Shown: in pieces, positions 1 through 10,405 of the stretch
How the letters are laid out: each line of letters starts with the position of its first letter
How positions within the stretch are numbered: position 1 is the stretch's first letter
NCBI RefSeq assembly: GCF_014779715.1
Contig: NZ_JACXYU010000001.1
Coordinates: forward strand, 1,178,001 to 1,242,000
DNA: 64,000 nt
Source of the DNA: Streptomyces chumphonensis
GTDB lineage: Bacteria > Actinomycetota > Actinomycetes > Streptomycetales > Streptomycetaceae
Direction: 5' to 3'
Made by a program: the position numbers and the translations under genes
Notes under the pieces: generated by a model
Seen by the model: the letters and a program-made list of their open reading frames with translations, nothing else
Told to the model about the DNA's origin: nothing
Database searches by the model: none

Positions 1-1
1 C

Positions 2-229
2 ATGCTGACAGCCGTCGCTCTGCTGCTGCTCACCCGGACGGAGTCGGGCACCGGAGCCGTCCTCGTCGCGAGCGGTTCGCTCGTCCTCGGGCTGGTCGTC
101 TCCCTCACCGTGCCGACCAGGGCCCGGGCCGCACAGACCGGTTCCGCCCCGACCGGCGCGGCGGTGCACCCGACGGCCGCCCGGCCCGCCACCGAGCGGC
201 CACTGCCGGAGCCCTCACTGCGCCGCTGA
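2..229 (+). CDS. C-terminal fragment of a membrane protein
   Basis: Only the last 75 or so codons lie in the window and the true start is upstream. A hydrophobic stretch (about residues 1-40, rich in Leu, Val and Ala, with a short polar break) is followed by a Pro/Ala/Thr-rich hydrophilic tail of about 35 residues. This fits the last transmembrane helix or helices of a transporter or other integral membrane protein with a disordered cytoplasmic tail. Nothing in the visible part identifies the family. It ends convergently, 26 bases before the end of the RDD gene on the other strand. Confidence 0.55.
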   Translation: MLTAVALLLLTRTESGTGAVLVASGSLVLGLVVSLTVPTRARAAQTGSAPTGAAVHPTAARPATERPLPEPSLRR

Positions 230-255
230 ACCGCCGCTCCCCCGGGCGCCCCGCG

Positions 256-951
256 TCACGCCCGGACCACCACGGTCTTCGCCGCCTTGTCGTGCAGGCA
301 CTGGTGGTACGGCTGGTCCCACGTGCACCACAGGACGTTGACGAGCCAGAACAGGAACCCGAGGCACGGGACGACGGTCGGCAGTGAGTACACCGCCGCG
401 CGGAACCAGCCGGGGTTCCCGGCCGGGAGCGCACCGTTGTCCAGCATGACGACCCGGATGCGCATGGCCATCTTGCCGAGCGTCTGCCCCCGGGTGGTGA
501 GCATCAGCCCCTCGTAGAGGAAGTAGACGAGGGTGTAGATGATCGTCTGCGCGAAGTCCGAACCGTCGTAGGCGGTGTCCGAACCCTCCGTGTCGATCAC
601 CCAGGTGTTGAACAGCAGCCCGGTGACGACGAGCACGGGGACGGCCACGACCACCCAGTCGATGATGCGCGCGAGCAGCCGCTTGCCGCGCGACGCGAGC
701 GGCGGCATCCCGGCGAGCGGGCTCGGCGGCCCGTAGCCGTACTCGCCGTAGCCGCCCGGCCCGCCCTGGCCGCCGTAGGGGCCCTGGCCCGGCGGTTCCT
801 GGCCGTAGGGACCCTGACCGTACGGGCCGCCCGCCGGGGGGCCCGGGTCGCGCGGACCGCCGGCGCCGGGGGGCGGCGGCGCCGGGGGCGGCTTGCGGAA
901 CGGGTCCTCCTCCGGGGGCTCCCCACCGGGGCGCGGCTGGTCGGTGCTCAT
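256..951 (-). CDS. RDD family membrane protein
   Basis: A 231-residue protein. The first 80 or so residues are Pro/Gly-rich with repeated GPYGQ-type units. An RDD domain follows, opening with an Arg-rich segment and an Asp (RGKRLLARIIDW). Three hydrophobic segments are visible at roughly residues 95-118, 135-152 and 180-205, and the C-terminus has the Trp/His/Asp-rich end typical of RDD proteins (HQCLHDKAAKTVVV). RDD proteins are membrane proteins, mostly of unknown substrate. The ATG at 951 is preferred because the in-frame upstream extension is low-complexity Arg-rich sequence. The next gene upstream on the same strand also encodes an RDD protein, so the two are probably tandem paralogues. 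Confidence 0.85.
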   Translation of the reverse strand: MSTDQPRPGGEPPEEDPFRKPPPAPPPPGAGGPRDPGPPAGGPYGQGPYGQEPPGQGPYGGQGGPGGYGEYGYGPPSPLAGMPPLASRGKRLLARIIDWVVVAVPVLVVTGLLFNTWVIDTEGSDTAYDGSDFAQTIIYTLVYFLYEGLMLTTRGQTLGKMAMRIRVVMLDNGALPAGNPGWFRAAVYSLPTVVPCLGFLFWLVNVLWCTWDQPYHQCLHDKAAKTVVVRA

Positions 952-1049
952 GGCCCGAGTGCATCGTGCCGTTCCCCGCCCCGCATCCCGCACGGTCCGT
1001 CCGGGGGAACGCCCCGGACCCCGTTCGGACCCGGCACACCCGCGGCCCC

Positions 1050-2558
1050 TCAGCCCAGCCGCACGCCCCCGGCCGTCGGGCGCCCGACGAACGTGCCGGC
1101 GGCCTTGTCGTGCCAGCACTGCCGCCACGGCCGGTCGAACAGGGACCAGGCGACGTTCAGCAGCCCGAGGGCCACGAGGGCCAGCACGCCGTGCAGCAGC
1201 CAGCGCACCGCTGCCGCGCCGAAGCCCGGCGGGGTCTGCTCCGCCATCCGCAGGACCTGCACCCCGCACACCTTCTTGCCGAGCGTCCGGCCCCAACGCG
1301 CCGTGGGCAGGGCCTCGTACAGCAGACCGAAGAGCAGGAAGGCTCCGACCACGACGGCGAGGTACCCGCCGGTGGTCCCGTCGATCAGCCAGATCTCCCG
1401 TGTGACGCCGGCCTGTTCGGCCGCGTCCACCTGGGCGCGCCAGTGGTCCAGCGCCTTGGGGACGAACGGCGCGGCCACGGCACCGGCTACGGCCCCCTGC
1501 ACGAGCGTGTCGAGGAGCCGGGCCGCCAGCCGACGGCCGAAGGGGGCGGGTCGGGCCTGCTCCTGCGCGGCACGGAGGAACGGGTCGCTGACCGGCGGCC
1601 GCCAGGGCGTGACCGGACCGGCGCCGCCCTTCGCCTCCTCGGGCCGGGCGAGTTCGCGGACCTGCTGCGCCCAGCCGCCGGACTGCTCCTGCCCCGCGGG
1701 GGGCTGCCGCACCGGCTCCGGGGCGGGGGCCGGTGCCGGGGCGGGGGCCGCCGGGGCCGGGGCGGAGGGGGCGGGGGCGGAGGGGGCGACGGGCGCCGGT
1801 GCGGAGGGGCCGGTGGGCGCCGGGGCCTCGGCACCGGGGTGCGGCGGGCTGTCCGGCCGGGCCGCCCGCAGGGTGAACGTGGCGTCCGACCGCGAGGTCG
1901 GCGTCGGACGGGCCTCCGGCGGCGCCGTGGACGGCGGATCCTCCCGCACCGGGGCCGCCGGTTCGGGCCGCAGCCAGCCGCCCCGGGGGTCCGCGACCGG
2001 CGGACCGGCGGCGGAACCGCCGGACGTACCGGCCGCCGGACGGGCATCGGCCGGTGCCTGCGGATCCCCGGTCGGCGCGGGACGCTCGACGGACGCGGCA
2101 CGCTCGGCGGGTCCGGCGGGGTCAGGGGCGTCGGCGGCGTCGGCGGCATCGGGGGATCCGGCTCCCCAGGAGACGCGCTCGGGGTCGGCACCGAAACCCG
2201 CCTGGCGGGAGGCGTCCGCCCGCCACGCCGGAGCCGGTCCGGGCTCGGACACGGAGGCCGGCTCGGGCGTCTCGTCCAGGAAGACGGGCCCGGTCTCCTC
2301 ACGCGGCCCCGGAACGGCGTCCTGCGGCACGGCGGGCGCGGGGGGCGGTGCGGTCGGGGCCCCGCCGGGGAGGGGCGCGGCCGTGCCGGACCCGGCGGGC
2401 GGCGGCGCAGACGGGTCCCCGGCGCGCGGAGCGGGGCGGCTGGTGCCCGGTACCCACGCGACGCCGTCCCAGTAGCGGACGTACCCCGGGATGGACGGGT
2501 CGGGGTAATAGCCTGCGGGGGTGCTGCCGTTGGCGGATGCCGAGGGAGGCGCGCTCAT
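1050..2558 (-). CDS. DUF2510 and RDD domain membrane protein
   Basis: A 502-residue protein in three parts. A short DUF2510 motif lies near the N-terminus (GYYPDPSIPGYVRYWDG, about residues 15-35), as in many actinobacterial membrane proteins. A Pro/Ala-rich, probably disordered linker of about 300 residues follows. An RDD domain occupies roughly residues 350-500, starting at FGRRLAARLLDTLVQ and ending in WRQCWHDKAAGTFV. The ATG at 2558 places DUF2510 at the N-terminus, whereas a longer reading would add 43 unlike residues. It is a tandem RDD paralogue of the gene at 256-951. The function of the domain combination is unknown; membrane location is inferred from the RDD helices. Confidence 0.85.
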   Translation of the reverse strand: MSAPPSASANGSTPAGYYPDPSIPGYVRYWDGVAWVPGTSRPAPRAGDPSAPPPAGSGTAAPLPGGAPTAPPPAPAVPQDAVPGPREETGPVFLDETPEPASVSEPGPAPAWRADASRQAGFGADPERVSWGAGSPDAADAADAPDPAGPAERAASVERPAPTGDPQAPADARPAAGTSGGSAAGPPVADPRGGWLRPEPAAPVREDPPSTAPPEARPTPTSRSDATFTLRAARPDSPPHPGAEAPAPTGPSAPAPVAPSAPAPSAPAPAAPAPAPAPAPEPVRQPPAGQEQSGGWAQQVRELARPEEAKGGAGPVTPWRPPVSDPFLRAAQEQARPAPFGRRLAARLLDTLVQGAVAGAVAAPFVPKALDHWRAQVDAAEQAGVTREIWLIDGTTGGYLAVVVGAFLLFGLLYEALPTARWGRTLGKKVCGVQVLRMAEQTPPGFGAAAVRWLLHGVLALVALGLLNVAWSLFDRPWRQCWHDKAAGTFVGRPTAGGVRLG

Positions 2559-2813
2559 CTGTCCGGTCCCGTATCTGCTTGGCCGAAGGTGGGTTGCAGC
2601 GTCCACATCTACCAGAGTCGGACCGGGGGTTGCCGGGGCGTCGCCCGACCCCATCACTTCGGGCACGAAAACTCTCCGGGCCGTCACCCGCCGAACGGAT
2701 TCGGACAGGCGTGCGCGGATTCACTCCCGAAGTCGCGTAACGATCCGCCCGGTACGCGCTCTCACCGGGTGCAGTCCTGCGTCACCGCAGCATCCGAGGA
2801 AGGGTCTACGCGC

Positions 2814-3254
2814 ATGCACACCACCGTCGAACGAGAGCTGGAGATGGTTCTGGTGCTGTCTCCGGAGCGCAGCGTCGCGGTTCCGGCGAAGCTCCTCTAC
2901 CGCACCGACGACCCCTACGCCGTGCACGTCTCTTTCCACATCGGCTCCGACACCCCCGTGCACTGGACGTTCGCCAGGGAGCTGCTGGTGGAGGGCGTCT
3001 TCCGGCCGAGCGGCCACGGTGACGTGCGGGTGTGGCCGCTCTCCGCCGGCCACGGCGGGCGGCCGCAGCGGCGCAACGCGGTGTGCATGGCGCTCAGCTC
3101 GCCGGAGGGCGAGGCGCTGCTCCAGGCGCCGGCCGGTCCGGTGGCGGCGTGGGTGGAGCGGACGCTGCGGCTGGTACCGCCGGGACGCGAGTCGGCGGAG
3201 CTGGGGCTGGACGAGGCGCTGTGCGCCCTGCTCGGCGAGGAGTCGGGCGGTTGA
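2814..3254 (+). CDS. ssgG: SsgA-like sporulation/cell-division protein, probably SsgG
   Basis: A 146-residue SsgA-like protein (SALP). The family signature is clear: DPYAVHVSF, then WTFARELLVEGVFRPSGHGDV, then a conserved ALSSPEGEALLQAPAGPVAAW block. SALPs are small actinomycete proteins that control septum placement, peptidoglycan synthesis and spore separation. SsgB recruits FtsZ, and SsgG affects septum positioning. The assignment to SsgG rather than another SALP rests on position: an oxidase and then hpd lie downstream, as remembered for S. coelicolor ssgG. A strong GAGGAAGGG ribosome site precedes the ATG. Transcription is divergent from the DUF2510/RDD gene. Confidence 0.8.
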   Translation: MHTTVERELEMVLVLSPERSVAVPAKLLYRTDDPYAVHVSFHIGSDTPVHWTFARELLVEGVFRPSGHGDVRVWPLSAGHGGRPQRRNAVCMALSSPEGEALLQAPAGPVAAWVERTLRLVPPGRESAELGLDEALCALLGEESGG

Positions 3255-3285
3255 GCCTCCCGTCGCCCGGGGCTCCGGAGCGCCG

Positions 3286-4698
3286 TCAGAAGAGCTTGCC
3301 CGGGTTGAGGAGGCTGAGGGGGTCGAAGACCTGCTTGACGCCGCGTTGCAGCTCCAGGCCGACGGGTCCCAGCTCGCGGGCCAGCCACTCCTTCTTCAGC
3401 AGCCCGACGCCGTGCTCGCCGGTGATCGTGCCGCCGAGTTCCAGCCCGAGGGCCATGATCTCGTCGAACGAGGCGCGGGCGCGGGCGGCTTCGTCGGGGT
3501 CGGAGGCGTCGAAGCAGACGGTGGGGTGGCTGTTGCCGTCGCCCGCGTGGGCCAGGACTCCGATGGTGAGGCCGTTGCGGTCGGCGACGGCGGCCACGCC
3601 CTTCAGCAGGTCCGCGAGCCGGCTGCGGGGCACGCAGACGTCGTCGATCATGGTGGTGCCCTTCACCCGGTCCAGCGCGACGAGCGCGGAGCGCCGGGCG
3701 GCCAGCAGCAGTTCGGACTCGGCGGCGTCCTCGGCGGGGACGACCTCGGTGGCGCCGGCGGCCTTGCACAGCCCGGCGACGGCGGCGAGGTCGGCGGCGG
3801 CGTCAGGGGTGTCGAACCCGGCGAGGAGCAGGGCCTCGGTGGTCTCGGGCAGCCCCATCCGGGTGAGGTCGTTGACGGCCCGCAGTGTGGTGCGGTCCAT
3901 CAGCTCCAGCAGCGCGGGCGTGTGCGCCGGTTCGCCGCCACCGCCGTCAACGCCGCCACCGCCGCCCATGATGCGGCACACGGCGTCGCAGGCGGCCTCC
4001 ACCGTGGGGAACTCGGCGGCCAGCGCGAGGGGGCGCGGCGGCTCGGGCCGCAGGGCCAGCACCGCGCGCACGACGACGCCGAGGCTGCCCTCGGAACCGA
4101 CGAACAGCCGGGTCAGGTCGTAGCCGGCGACGCCCTTGGCCGTGCGGCGCCCGGTGGACAGCAGTCGCCCGTCGGCGAGGACGACGTCCAGTCCGAGGAC
4201 GTACTCGGCGGTGACCCCGTACTTGACGCAGCACAGCCCTCCGGAGGCCGTGCCGATGTTGCCGCCGATCGTGCACTCCTCCCAGCTGGAGGGGTCCGGC
4301 GGGTAGCTGAGGCCGTGGGCGGCCACGGCCCGGGAGAGGTCCGCGTTGACGACGCCGGGCTCGACGACCGCGAGCCGGTCGACGGGGCTGATCTCCAGGA
4401 TGCGGTCCATCTTCACCAACGACAGCACGATGCAGCCGTCGGAGGCGTTCGCGCCGCCCGACAGGCCCGTGCGGGCCCCCTGCGGCACGACGGGGGTGCG
4501 GGTGGCCGTCGCCGTCCGCATGACGTGCCGCACCTGCTCCACGGTGCGGGGCAGCACGACGACGCCGGGGGTGCCGGCGGGGCAGAACCCGGCCTGGTCC
4601 CTGGCGTAGGCGGCCGTCACGTCGGGGTCGGTGAGGACGGCCTCGCCGGGCAGTCCCTGCCGGAGTCGCTCGATCACCACGCCTGCGCCTGCGCCCAT
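3286..4698 (-). CDS. FAD-linked oxidase, GlcD / D-lactate dehydrogenase-like
   Basis: A 470-residue flavoprotein of the FAD-binding type 4 (PCMH) family with a C-terminal FAD-oxidase domain. Visible marks are the FAD-binding segment VPQGARTGLSGGA, the glycine-rich IGGNIGTASGGLCCVKYG, and the C-terminal metal/substrate region VLAHAGDGNSHPTV with the TGEHGVG motif. These fit glycolate oxidase GlcD or D-lactate dehydrogenase-type oxidation of 2-hydroxy acids; the substrate cannot be set from sequence. The ATG at 4698 is chosen over one 12 codons upstream because alignable sequence starts just after it. A small glycine-only insert (about residues 245-255) looks like local codon-repeat expansion. 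Confidence 0.88.
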   Translation of the reverse strand: MGAGAGVVIERLRQGLPGEAVLTDPDVTAAYARDQAGFCPAGTPGVVVLPRTVEQVRHVMRTATATRTPVVPQGARTGLSGGANASDGCIVLSLVKMDRILEISPVDRLAVVEPGVVNADLSRAVAAHGLSYPPDPSSWEECTIGGNIGTASGGLCCVKYGVTAEYVLGLDVVLADGRLLSTGRRTAKGVAGYDLTRLFVGSEGSLGVVVRAVLALRPEPPRPLALAAEFPTVEAACDAVCRIMGGGGGVDGGGGEPAHTPALLELMDRTTLRAVNDLTRMGLPETTEALLLAGFDTPDAAADLAAVAGLCKAAGATEVVPAEDAAESELLLAARRSALVALDRVKGTTMIDDVCVPRSRLADLLKGVAAVADRNGLTIGVLAHAGDGNSHPTVCFDASDPDEAARARASFDEIMALGLELGGTITGEHGVGLLKKEWLARELGPVGLELQRGVKQVFDPLSLLNPGKLF

Positions 4699-4797
4699 GC
4701 GTCTCAGCCTGCCAGCCGCGCGGTGACCCGGCAACGGCCGTGCGCCGGACGGGAGCTGGTGGCGTCCGTCCGGCGCACGTGCGGGTTGCGGGGCGGC

Positions 4798-6547
<1,750 letters not shown>

Positions 6548-6607
6548 CGGGTGCGGGGCGGGCGCGAGGCGGGCGCGGGGCGGGCCACGTGTCGGCGGTC
6601 GAGCGGC

Positions 6608-7393
6608 TCAGCAGGTCGGCGTCGGACGGTCCGCCCGGAGGTCGGCCAGCGCCTCCAGGGCGTCGTCGAGCGTGCCGACGGGGACCAGCCGCAGCCCCGG
6701 CGGGGCCTGCGCGGCCGCGTCCGCGCACTCGGCGCGCGGCACGAGGAAGACGGTCGCCCCGTCGCGCCGGGCGGCCTGGGTCTTCAGCGGAACACCGCCG
6801 ACCGGGCCGACGCGTCCGGAGGCGGCGATCGTCCCGGTGCCCGCGACGGTGCGGCCGCCGGTCAGGCTGCCGTCGCCGTCCAGCGTGTCCACGATGCCGA
6901 GGGCGAACAGCAGGCCCGCGCTCGGCCCGCCGATCTCGTCGAGCCGCACGGTGACCCGCAGGTCCCCCTCGTCGAGCCCGAGTTCGTCCAGGGCGGCCCG
7001 CACGGCGGCCCGCTGGGAGTCGGCCATCCGCTCGTCGTTGTAGTCGCGGATCTCCTCGGGCGAGTCCCCGACGGGGTAGACCACCTCGCGGGGCATGACC
7101 GCCCGGTCGTGCGCGAACCACCCGGAGAGCACGTCGCCGATCCGCACGGTGGCGTCCGGACCGGTGGCCGCGATGGTGGTCATCAGCAGTTCGCCCTCCG
7201 GGTCCTTCGCCGCGTCGCCCCCGCGCACGGTGATGACCCGCTCGCCCCGGTACTCGCCGAGGACGTCGGCGGTGACGCCCGGCTGGACGAGGGTGTACGG
7301 CAGGGGGACGAGGGCGGCGGCGGCCACGAGAGCGGCCAGCACGAGGCCGCAGACGGCCAGCACCGGACGGCGGCGGGCGGCGAGAGCAGACAT
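6608..7393 (-). CDS. Membrane-anchored Lon-type (S16) serine protease, YlbL-like
   Basis: A 261-residue protein with one N-terminal transmembrane segment (about residues 10-30) and an extracytoplasmic Lon proteolytic domain. The catalytic Ser-Lys dyad is placed at Ser158 (GGPSAGLLFALG) and Lys204 (GGVPLKTQAARRDG). YlbL-type proteins usually carry a PDZ domain between the anchor and the protease domain. At 261 residues this protein is shorter than the usual 340 or so, and no clear PDZ is visible. The role in actinobacteria is envelope proteolysis with unknown substrates. ATG at 7393 is used; the GTG one codon upstream is also possible. Confidence 0.82.
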   Translation of the reverse strand: MSALAARRRPVLAVCGLVLAALVAAAALVPLPYTLVQPGVTADVLGEYRGERVITVRGGDAAKDPEGELLMTTIAATGPDATVRIGDVLSGWFAHDRAVMPREVVYPVGDSPEEIRDYNDERMADSQRAAVRAALDELGLDEGDLRVTVRLDEIGGPSAGLLFALGIVDTLDGDGSLTGGRTVAGTGTIAASGRVGPVGGVPLKTQAARRDGATVFLVPRAECADAAAQAPPGLRLVPVGTLDDALEALADLRADRPTPTC

Positions 7394-7450
7394 CACCCGT
7401 GCAATCTATGCGCTGCCTCGGGCCGGGGCCGAACCACCCGTGCGCGACGT

Positions 7451-7473
7451 CCCGGCGGGTGCGGCCCGCCGGG
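7451..7473 (-). terminator. Hairpin terminator after the IclR gene
   Basis: A perfect 9-bp stem (CCCGGCGGG against CCCGCCGGG) with a 5-base loop lies 15 bases past the IclR stop codon on the minus strand. It has no U tract, as is usual for actinobacterial terminators. Confidence 0.5.
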
Positions 7474-7487
7474 GGTCGGCGTCCGGC

Positions 7488-8132
7488 TCAGCGCAGGGCT
7501 TCCGCGACCTCCTGCGCGGCGGCCACGACGCGGTCGCCGACCTTCTCCGGCACCGAGTCGGAGAGCATCACCACGCCGACGCTGCCCTCTATCCCGGCCA
7601 CCCCGAGCAGCGGCGCGGCGGCCCCGCTCGCGCCGGCCTCCAGTTCCCCGTGCGTCAGCACGTAGGAGTCCAGCGGGTCCGCGTCGGGGTGGCGGCCGGC
7701 GAGGATGGCCCGCCCGGCGGCGCCCCGGTCGAGGGGGTGCCGGAAGCCCGGCCGGTAGGCGACGTGGTAGTCGGTCCAGCTCGGTTCGACGACGGCGACG
7801 GCGAGCGCGTCGCTGCCGTCGACCAGGGTGAGGTGGGCGGTGGCACCGACCTCCTCGGCCAGGGAGCGCAGCGACGGCAGGGCCGCCTCCCGCACCAGGG
7901 GGTGCACCTGACGGCCGAGGCCCAGGACGCCGAGCCCGACCCGGGCCCGGCCACCGAGGTCCCGGCGGATGAGGGAGTGCTGCTCCAGCGTGGCGAGCAG
8001 CCGGTAGATCACGGTCCGGTTGACGCCGAGCTTGTGGGAGAGCTCGGTCACCGTCAGCCCGTGATCGGTGTCGGCGAGAAGTTTCAGGACTCTGAGTCCC
8101 CGGTCGAGCGTCTGAGAGGTCTCCGCGGTCAC
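7488..8132 (-). CDS. IclR family transcriptional regulator
   Basis: A 214-residue regulator. The N-terminal winged HTH (about residues 1-65) includes LTVTELSHKLGVNRTVIYRLLATLEQHSLI. The C-terminal IclR effector domain follows, with HLTLVDGSDALAVAVVE and a truncated-looking end (GSVGVVMLSDSVPEKVGDRVVAAAQEVAEAL). The effector domain is somewhat short for the family. The GTG at 8132 is chosen because AAAGGGGG lies just upstream and the longer reading adds an unlike Pro/Arg-rich leader. The target is unknown; no metabolic operon adjoins it, so a distant or autoregulatory role is possible. Confidence 0.85.
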   Translation of the reverse strand: MTAETSQTLDRGLRVLKLLADTDHGLTVTELSHKLGVNRTVIYRLLATLEQHSLIRRDLGGRARVGLGVLGLGRQVHPLVREAALPSLRSLAEEVGATAHLTLVDGSDALAVAVVEPSWTDYHVAYRPGFRHPLDRGAAGRAILAGRHPDADPLDSYVLTHGELEAGASGAAAPLLGVAGIEGSVGVVMLSDSVPEKVGDRVVAAAQEVAEALR

Positions 8133-8462
8133 GACGCCCCCTTTTCGGGTCAGTGCCGGCGGCGTCCACCCTGCGCACGGATGCGTTGTGCGTCGCCGCC
8201 CGGGTCCCGTGGGCAGCGAAGAGGGGAGGCCACCGGTCGCGCTGGCAAGGGCCGCACCGGCTGCGCTCCGAGGCGGCGCTGCCACGGGGCGTGTGCGTGT
8301 CCGAAACTTAGCGACCCGATCCGCTCACCGGAAGACTTCGTCCAGAATCCGGGCACTCCGGGGTAGAGAGTGGCCCCCTTTTTACGCTCCATGTCCGAAA
8401 GGTGTCGGCGGCTGACCGCCGGTGTCCGGATGCCGTCGCGGGCGGCCCCACCGCGGGGGGGG
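8133..8462. other. Intergenic region upstream of the IclR gene
   Basis: This is 330 bases with no convincing gene. It contains two same-orientation copies of TGTCCGAAA at 8298-8306 and 8392-8400, which could be operator half-sites for the IclR gene. A GC-rich inverted segment near 8440-8462 could end the helicase transcript. Confidence 0.35.
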
Positions 8463-10244
8463 TCACCGCATCCGCGTGGCCCACTCCCGCACCTTGGTGA
8501 TGCGCTGGGTCAGCTGTCCCGCCGTCGCCTCGGCCGTCGGCGGCCCGCCGCACAGCCGCCGCAGCTCCGTGTGGATCACGCCGTGCGGCTTGCCGCTCTG
8601 GTGGGAGTAGGCGCCGACGAGGGAGTTGAGCTGCTTGCGCAACTCCAGCAGCTCCTTGTGCGTGACGACGGGACGGCGCTCGGCGGGCACCTCCAGCAGG
8701 TCCGCCTCCTCGTCGGGACGCCTGCGGCTGTGCGCGATCTGGCGCGCCTGCCGCTTCTGCAGGAGCAACTGCACCTGGTCCGGCTCCAGCAGACCGGGGA
8801 TGCCCAGGTAGTCCTGCTCCTCCTCGCTGCCGGGATGCGCCTGCATGCCGAACTCGGCGCCGTCGTACATGACCCGGTCGAAGACGGCGTCCGACTCCAG
8901 CGCCTCGAAGGGCAGCAGGTCCTGCTCGCCGGTGTCCTCGTCCTGTTCCCGCTCGGCCTCCTTCAGCAGGTCGGCCTCCTCCGCGTACGGGTCCTCGTCC
9001 CCGCCCTTCTTCGGCTTGTCCAGGACGTGGTCGCGCTCGACCTCCATCTCGTGCGCGAAGCACAGCAGCATGGGGATGGTCGGCAGGAACACCGAGGCGG
9101 TCTCACCGCGCCGCCGGGACCGCACGAAACGCCCCACGGCCTGCGCGAAGAACAGCGGAGTGGAGATCGTCGTCGCGTACACCCCGACCGCCAGCCGGGG
9201 GACGTCCACGCCCTCGGACACCATGCGGACGGCGACCATCCAGCGGTCGTCGGAGTGGCTGAAGTCCTCGATGCGCTGGGAGGCGCCGGAGTCGTCGGAC
9301 AGCACGAGCGTCGCGGAGCCGCCGGTGATCTCGCGGATGAGCTTCGCATAGGCGCGCGCGGAGTCCTGGTCGCTGGCGATCACCAGTCCGCCGGCGTCCG
9401 GGATGGCCTTGCGCACCTCGCTCAGCCGCCGGTCGGCGGCGCCGAGCACGCTCGGCATCCACTCCCCGCGCGGATCGAGCGCCGTGCGCCACGCCTGGGA
9501 GACGGCGTCCTTCGTCATCGGCTCGCCCAGCCGTGCGGCGACCTCGTCCCCGGCCTTGGTGCGCCAGCGCATGTTGCCGCTGTAGGAGAGGAAGATGACG
9601 GGCCGCACCACGCCGTCGGACAGCGCGTTGCCGTAGCCGTAGGTGTAGTCGGCCACGGAACGCCGGATGCCCGCGTTGTCCTCGGCGTACTCCACGAACG
9701 GGATGGGGTTGGTGTCGGAGCGGAACGGCGTGCCGGTCAGCGCCAGCCGCTTCGTCGCCGGTTCGAACGCCTCGAAGACCGCCTCGCCCCAGGACTTGCT
9801 GTCGCCCGCGTGGTGGATCTCGTCCAGGATCACCAGGGTCTTGCGCTGCTCGCAGCGGTTGCGGTGCAGCATGGGCCGCACGCCCACCCCCGCGTACGTC
9901 ACCGCGACGCCGTGGTACTCCCGGCCGACCGGACCCGCGCTGTACTCCGGGTCCAGCTTGATGCCTATCCGGGCGGCGGCCTCCGCCCACTGCTTCTTCA
10001 GGTGCTCGGTCGGCGCGACGACGGTCACCTGCCGCACGACGTGGTGGTGCAGCAGCCAGGACGCCAGCGTCAGCGCGAACGTCGTCTTGCCGGCGCCCGG
10101 TGTGGCGACGGCGAGGAAGTCCCGGGGCTGCGCGGTGAGATAGCGGTCCATCGCACCCTGTTGCCAGGCGCGCAGCTTGCCCGCGGTGCCCCAGGGGGCA
10201 CGGCCGGGGAAGGCCGGGGAGAGGTGGTGTGAGGTGGTAGTCAC
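8463..10244 (-). CDS. SF2 DEAD/DEAH-type helicase
   Basis: A 593-residue superfamily 2 helicase. Motif I is ATPGAGKTTFAL (about residue 45), motif II is DEIHH, motif III is LTGTPFRSD, and motif VI is AQAVGRFVRSRRRGE. Between and after these lies an acidic region of about 60 residues rich in Glu and Asp (DPYAEEADLLKEAEREQDED), then a C-terminal alpha-helical segment. It looks like a conserved actinobacterial helicase related to the restriction/RecG-like group, with unknown nucleic-acid target. GTG at 10244 is used because homologous sequence starts there; the ORF extends 24 codons further without family similarity. Confidence 0.88.
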   Translation of the reverse strand: MTTTSHHLSPAFPGRAPWGTAGKLRAWQQGAMDRYLTAQPRDFLAVATPGAGKTTFALTLASWLLHHHVVRQVTVVAPTEHLKKQWAEAAARIGIKLDPEYSAGPVGREYHGVAVTYAGVGVRPMLHRNRCEQRKTLVILDEIHHAGDSKSWGEAVFEAFEPATKRLALTGTPFRSDTNPIPFVEYAEDNAGIRRSVADYTYGYGNALSDGVVRPVIFLSYSGNMRWRTKAGDEVAARLGEPMTKDAVSQAWRTALDPRGEWMPSVLGAADRRLSEVRKAIPDAGGLVIASDQDSARAYAKLIREITGGSATLVLSDDSGASQRIEDFSHSDDRWMVAVRMVSEGVDVPRLAVGVYATTISTPLFFAQAVGRFVRSRRRGETASVFLPTIPMLLCFAHEMEVERDHVLDKPKKGGDEDPYAEEADLLKEAEREQDEDTGEQDLLPFEALESDAVFDRVMYDGAEFGMQAHPGSEEEQDYLGIPGLLEPDQVQLLLQKRQARQIAHSRRRPDEEADLLEVPAERRPVVTHKELLELRKQLNSLVGAYSHQSGKPHGVIHTELRRLCGGPPTAEATAGQLTQRITKVREWATRMR

Positions 10245-10405
10245 GGTCTCCGTGCGGTGGGGTCGACGCCAGGACCGCGCCAGCCTACCCGGCCCCGCAC
10301 CCCGCCCGACCGCCACCCGGCGGTCGGACGCCGCTCACCCGAGCCGCCGCAGGAGATCCGCCACTTCCCGGCCTCCCGCGGTGCTCGGGTGTCCACCGGG
10401 GCGTT

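Noticed and set aside
1093..2475. Long plus-strand frames opposite the DUF2510/RDD gene
   Set aside because: They are by-products of GC-rich low-complexity coding sequence on the other strand; the RDD and DUF2510 motifs identify the true frame.
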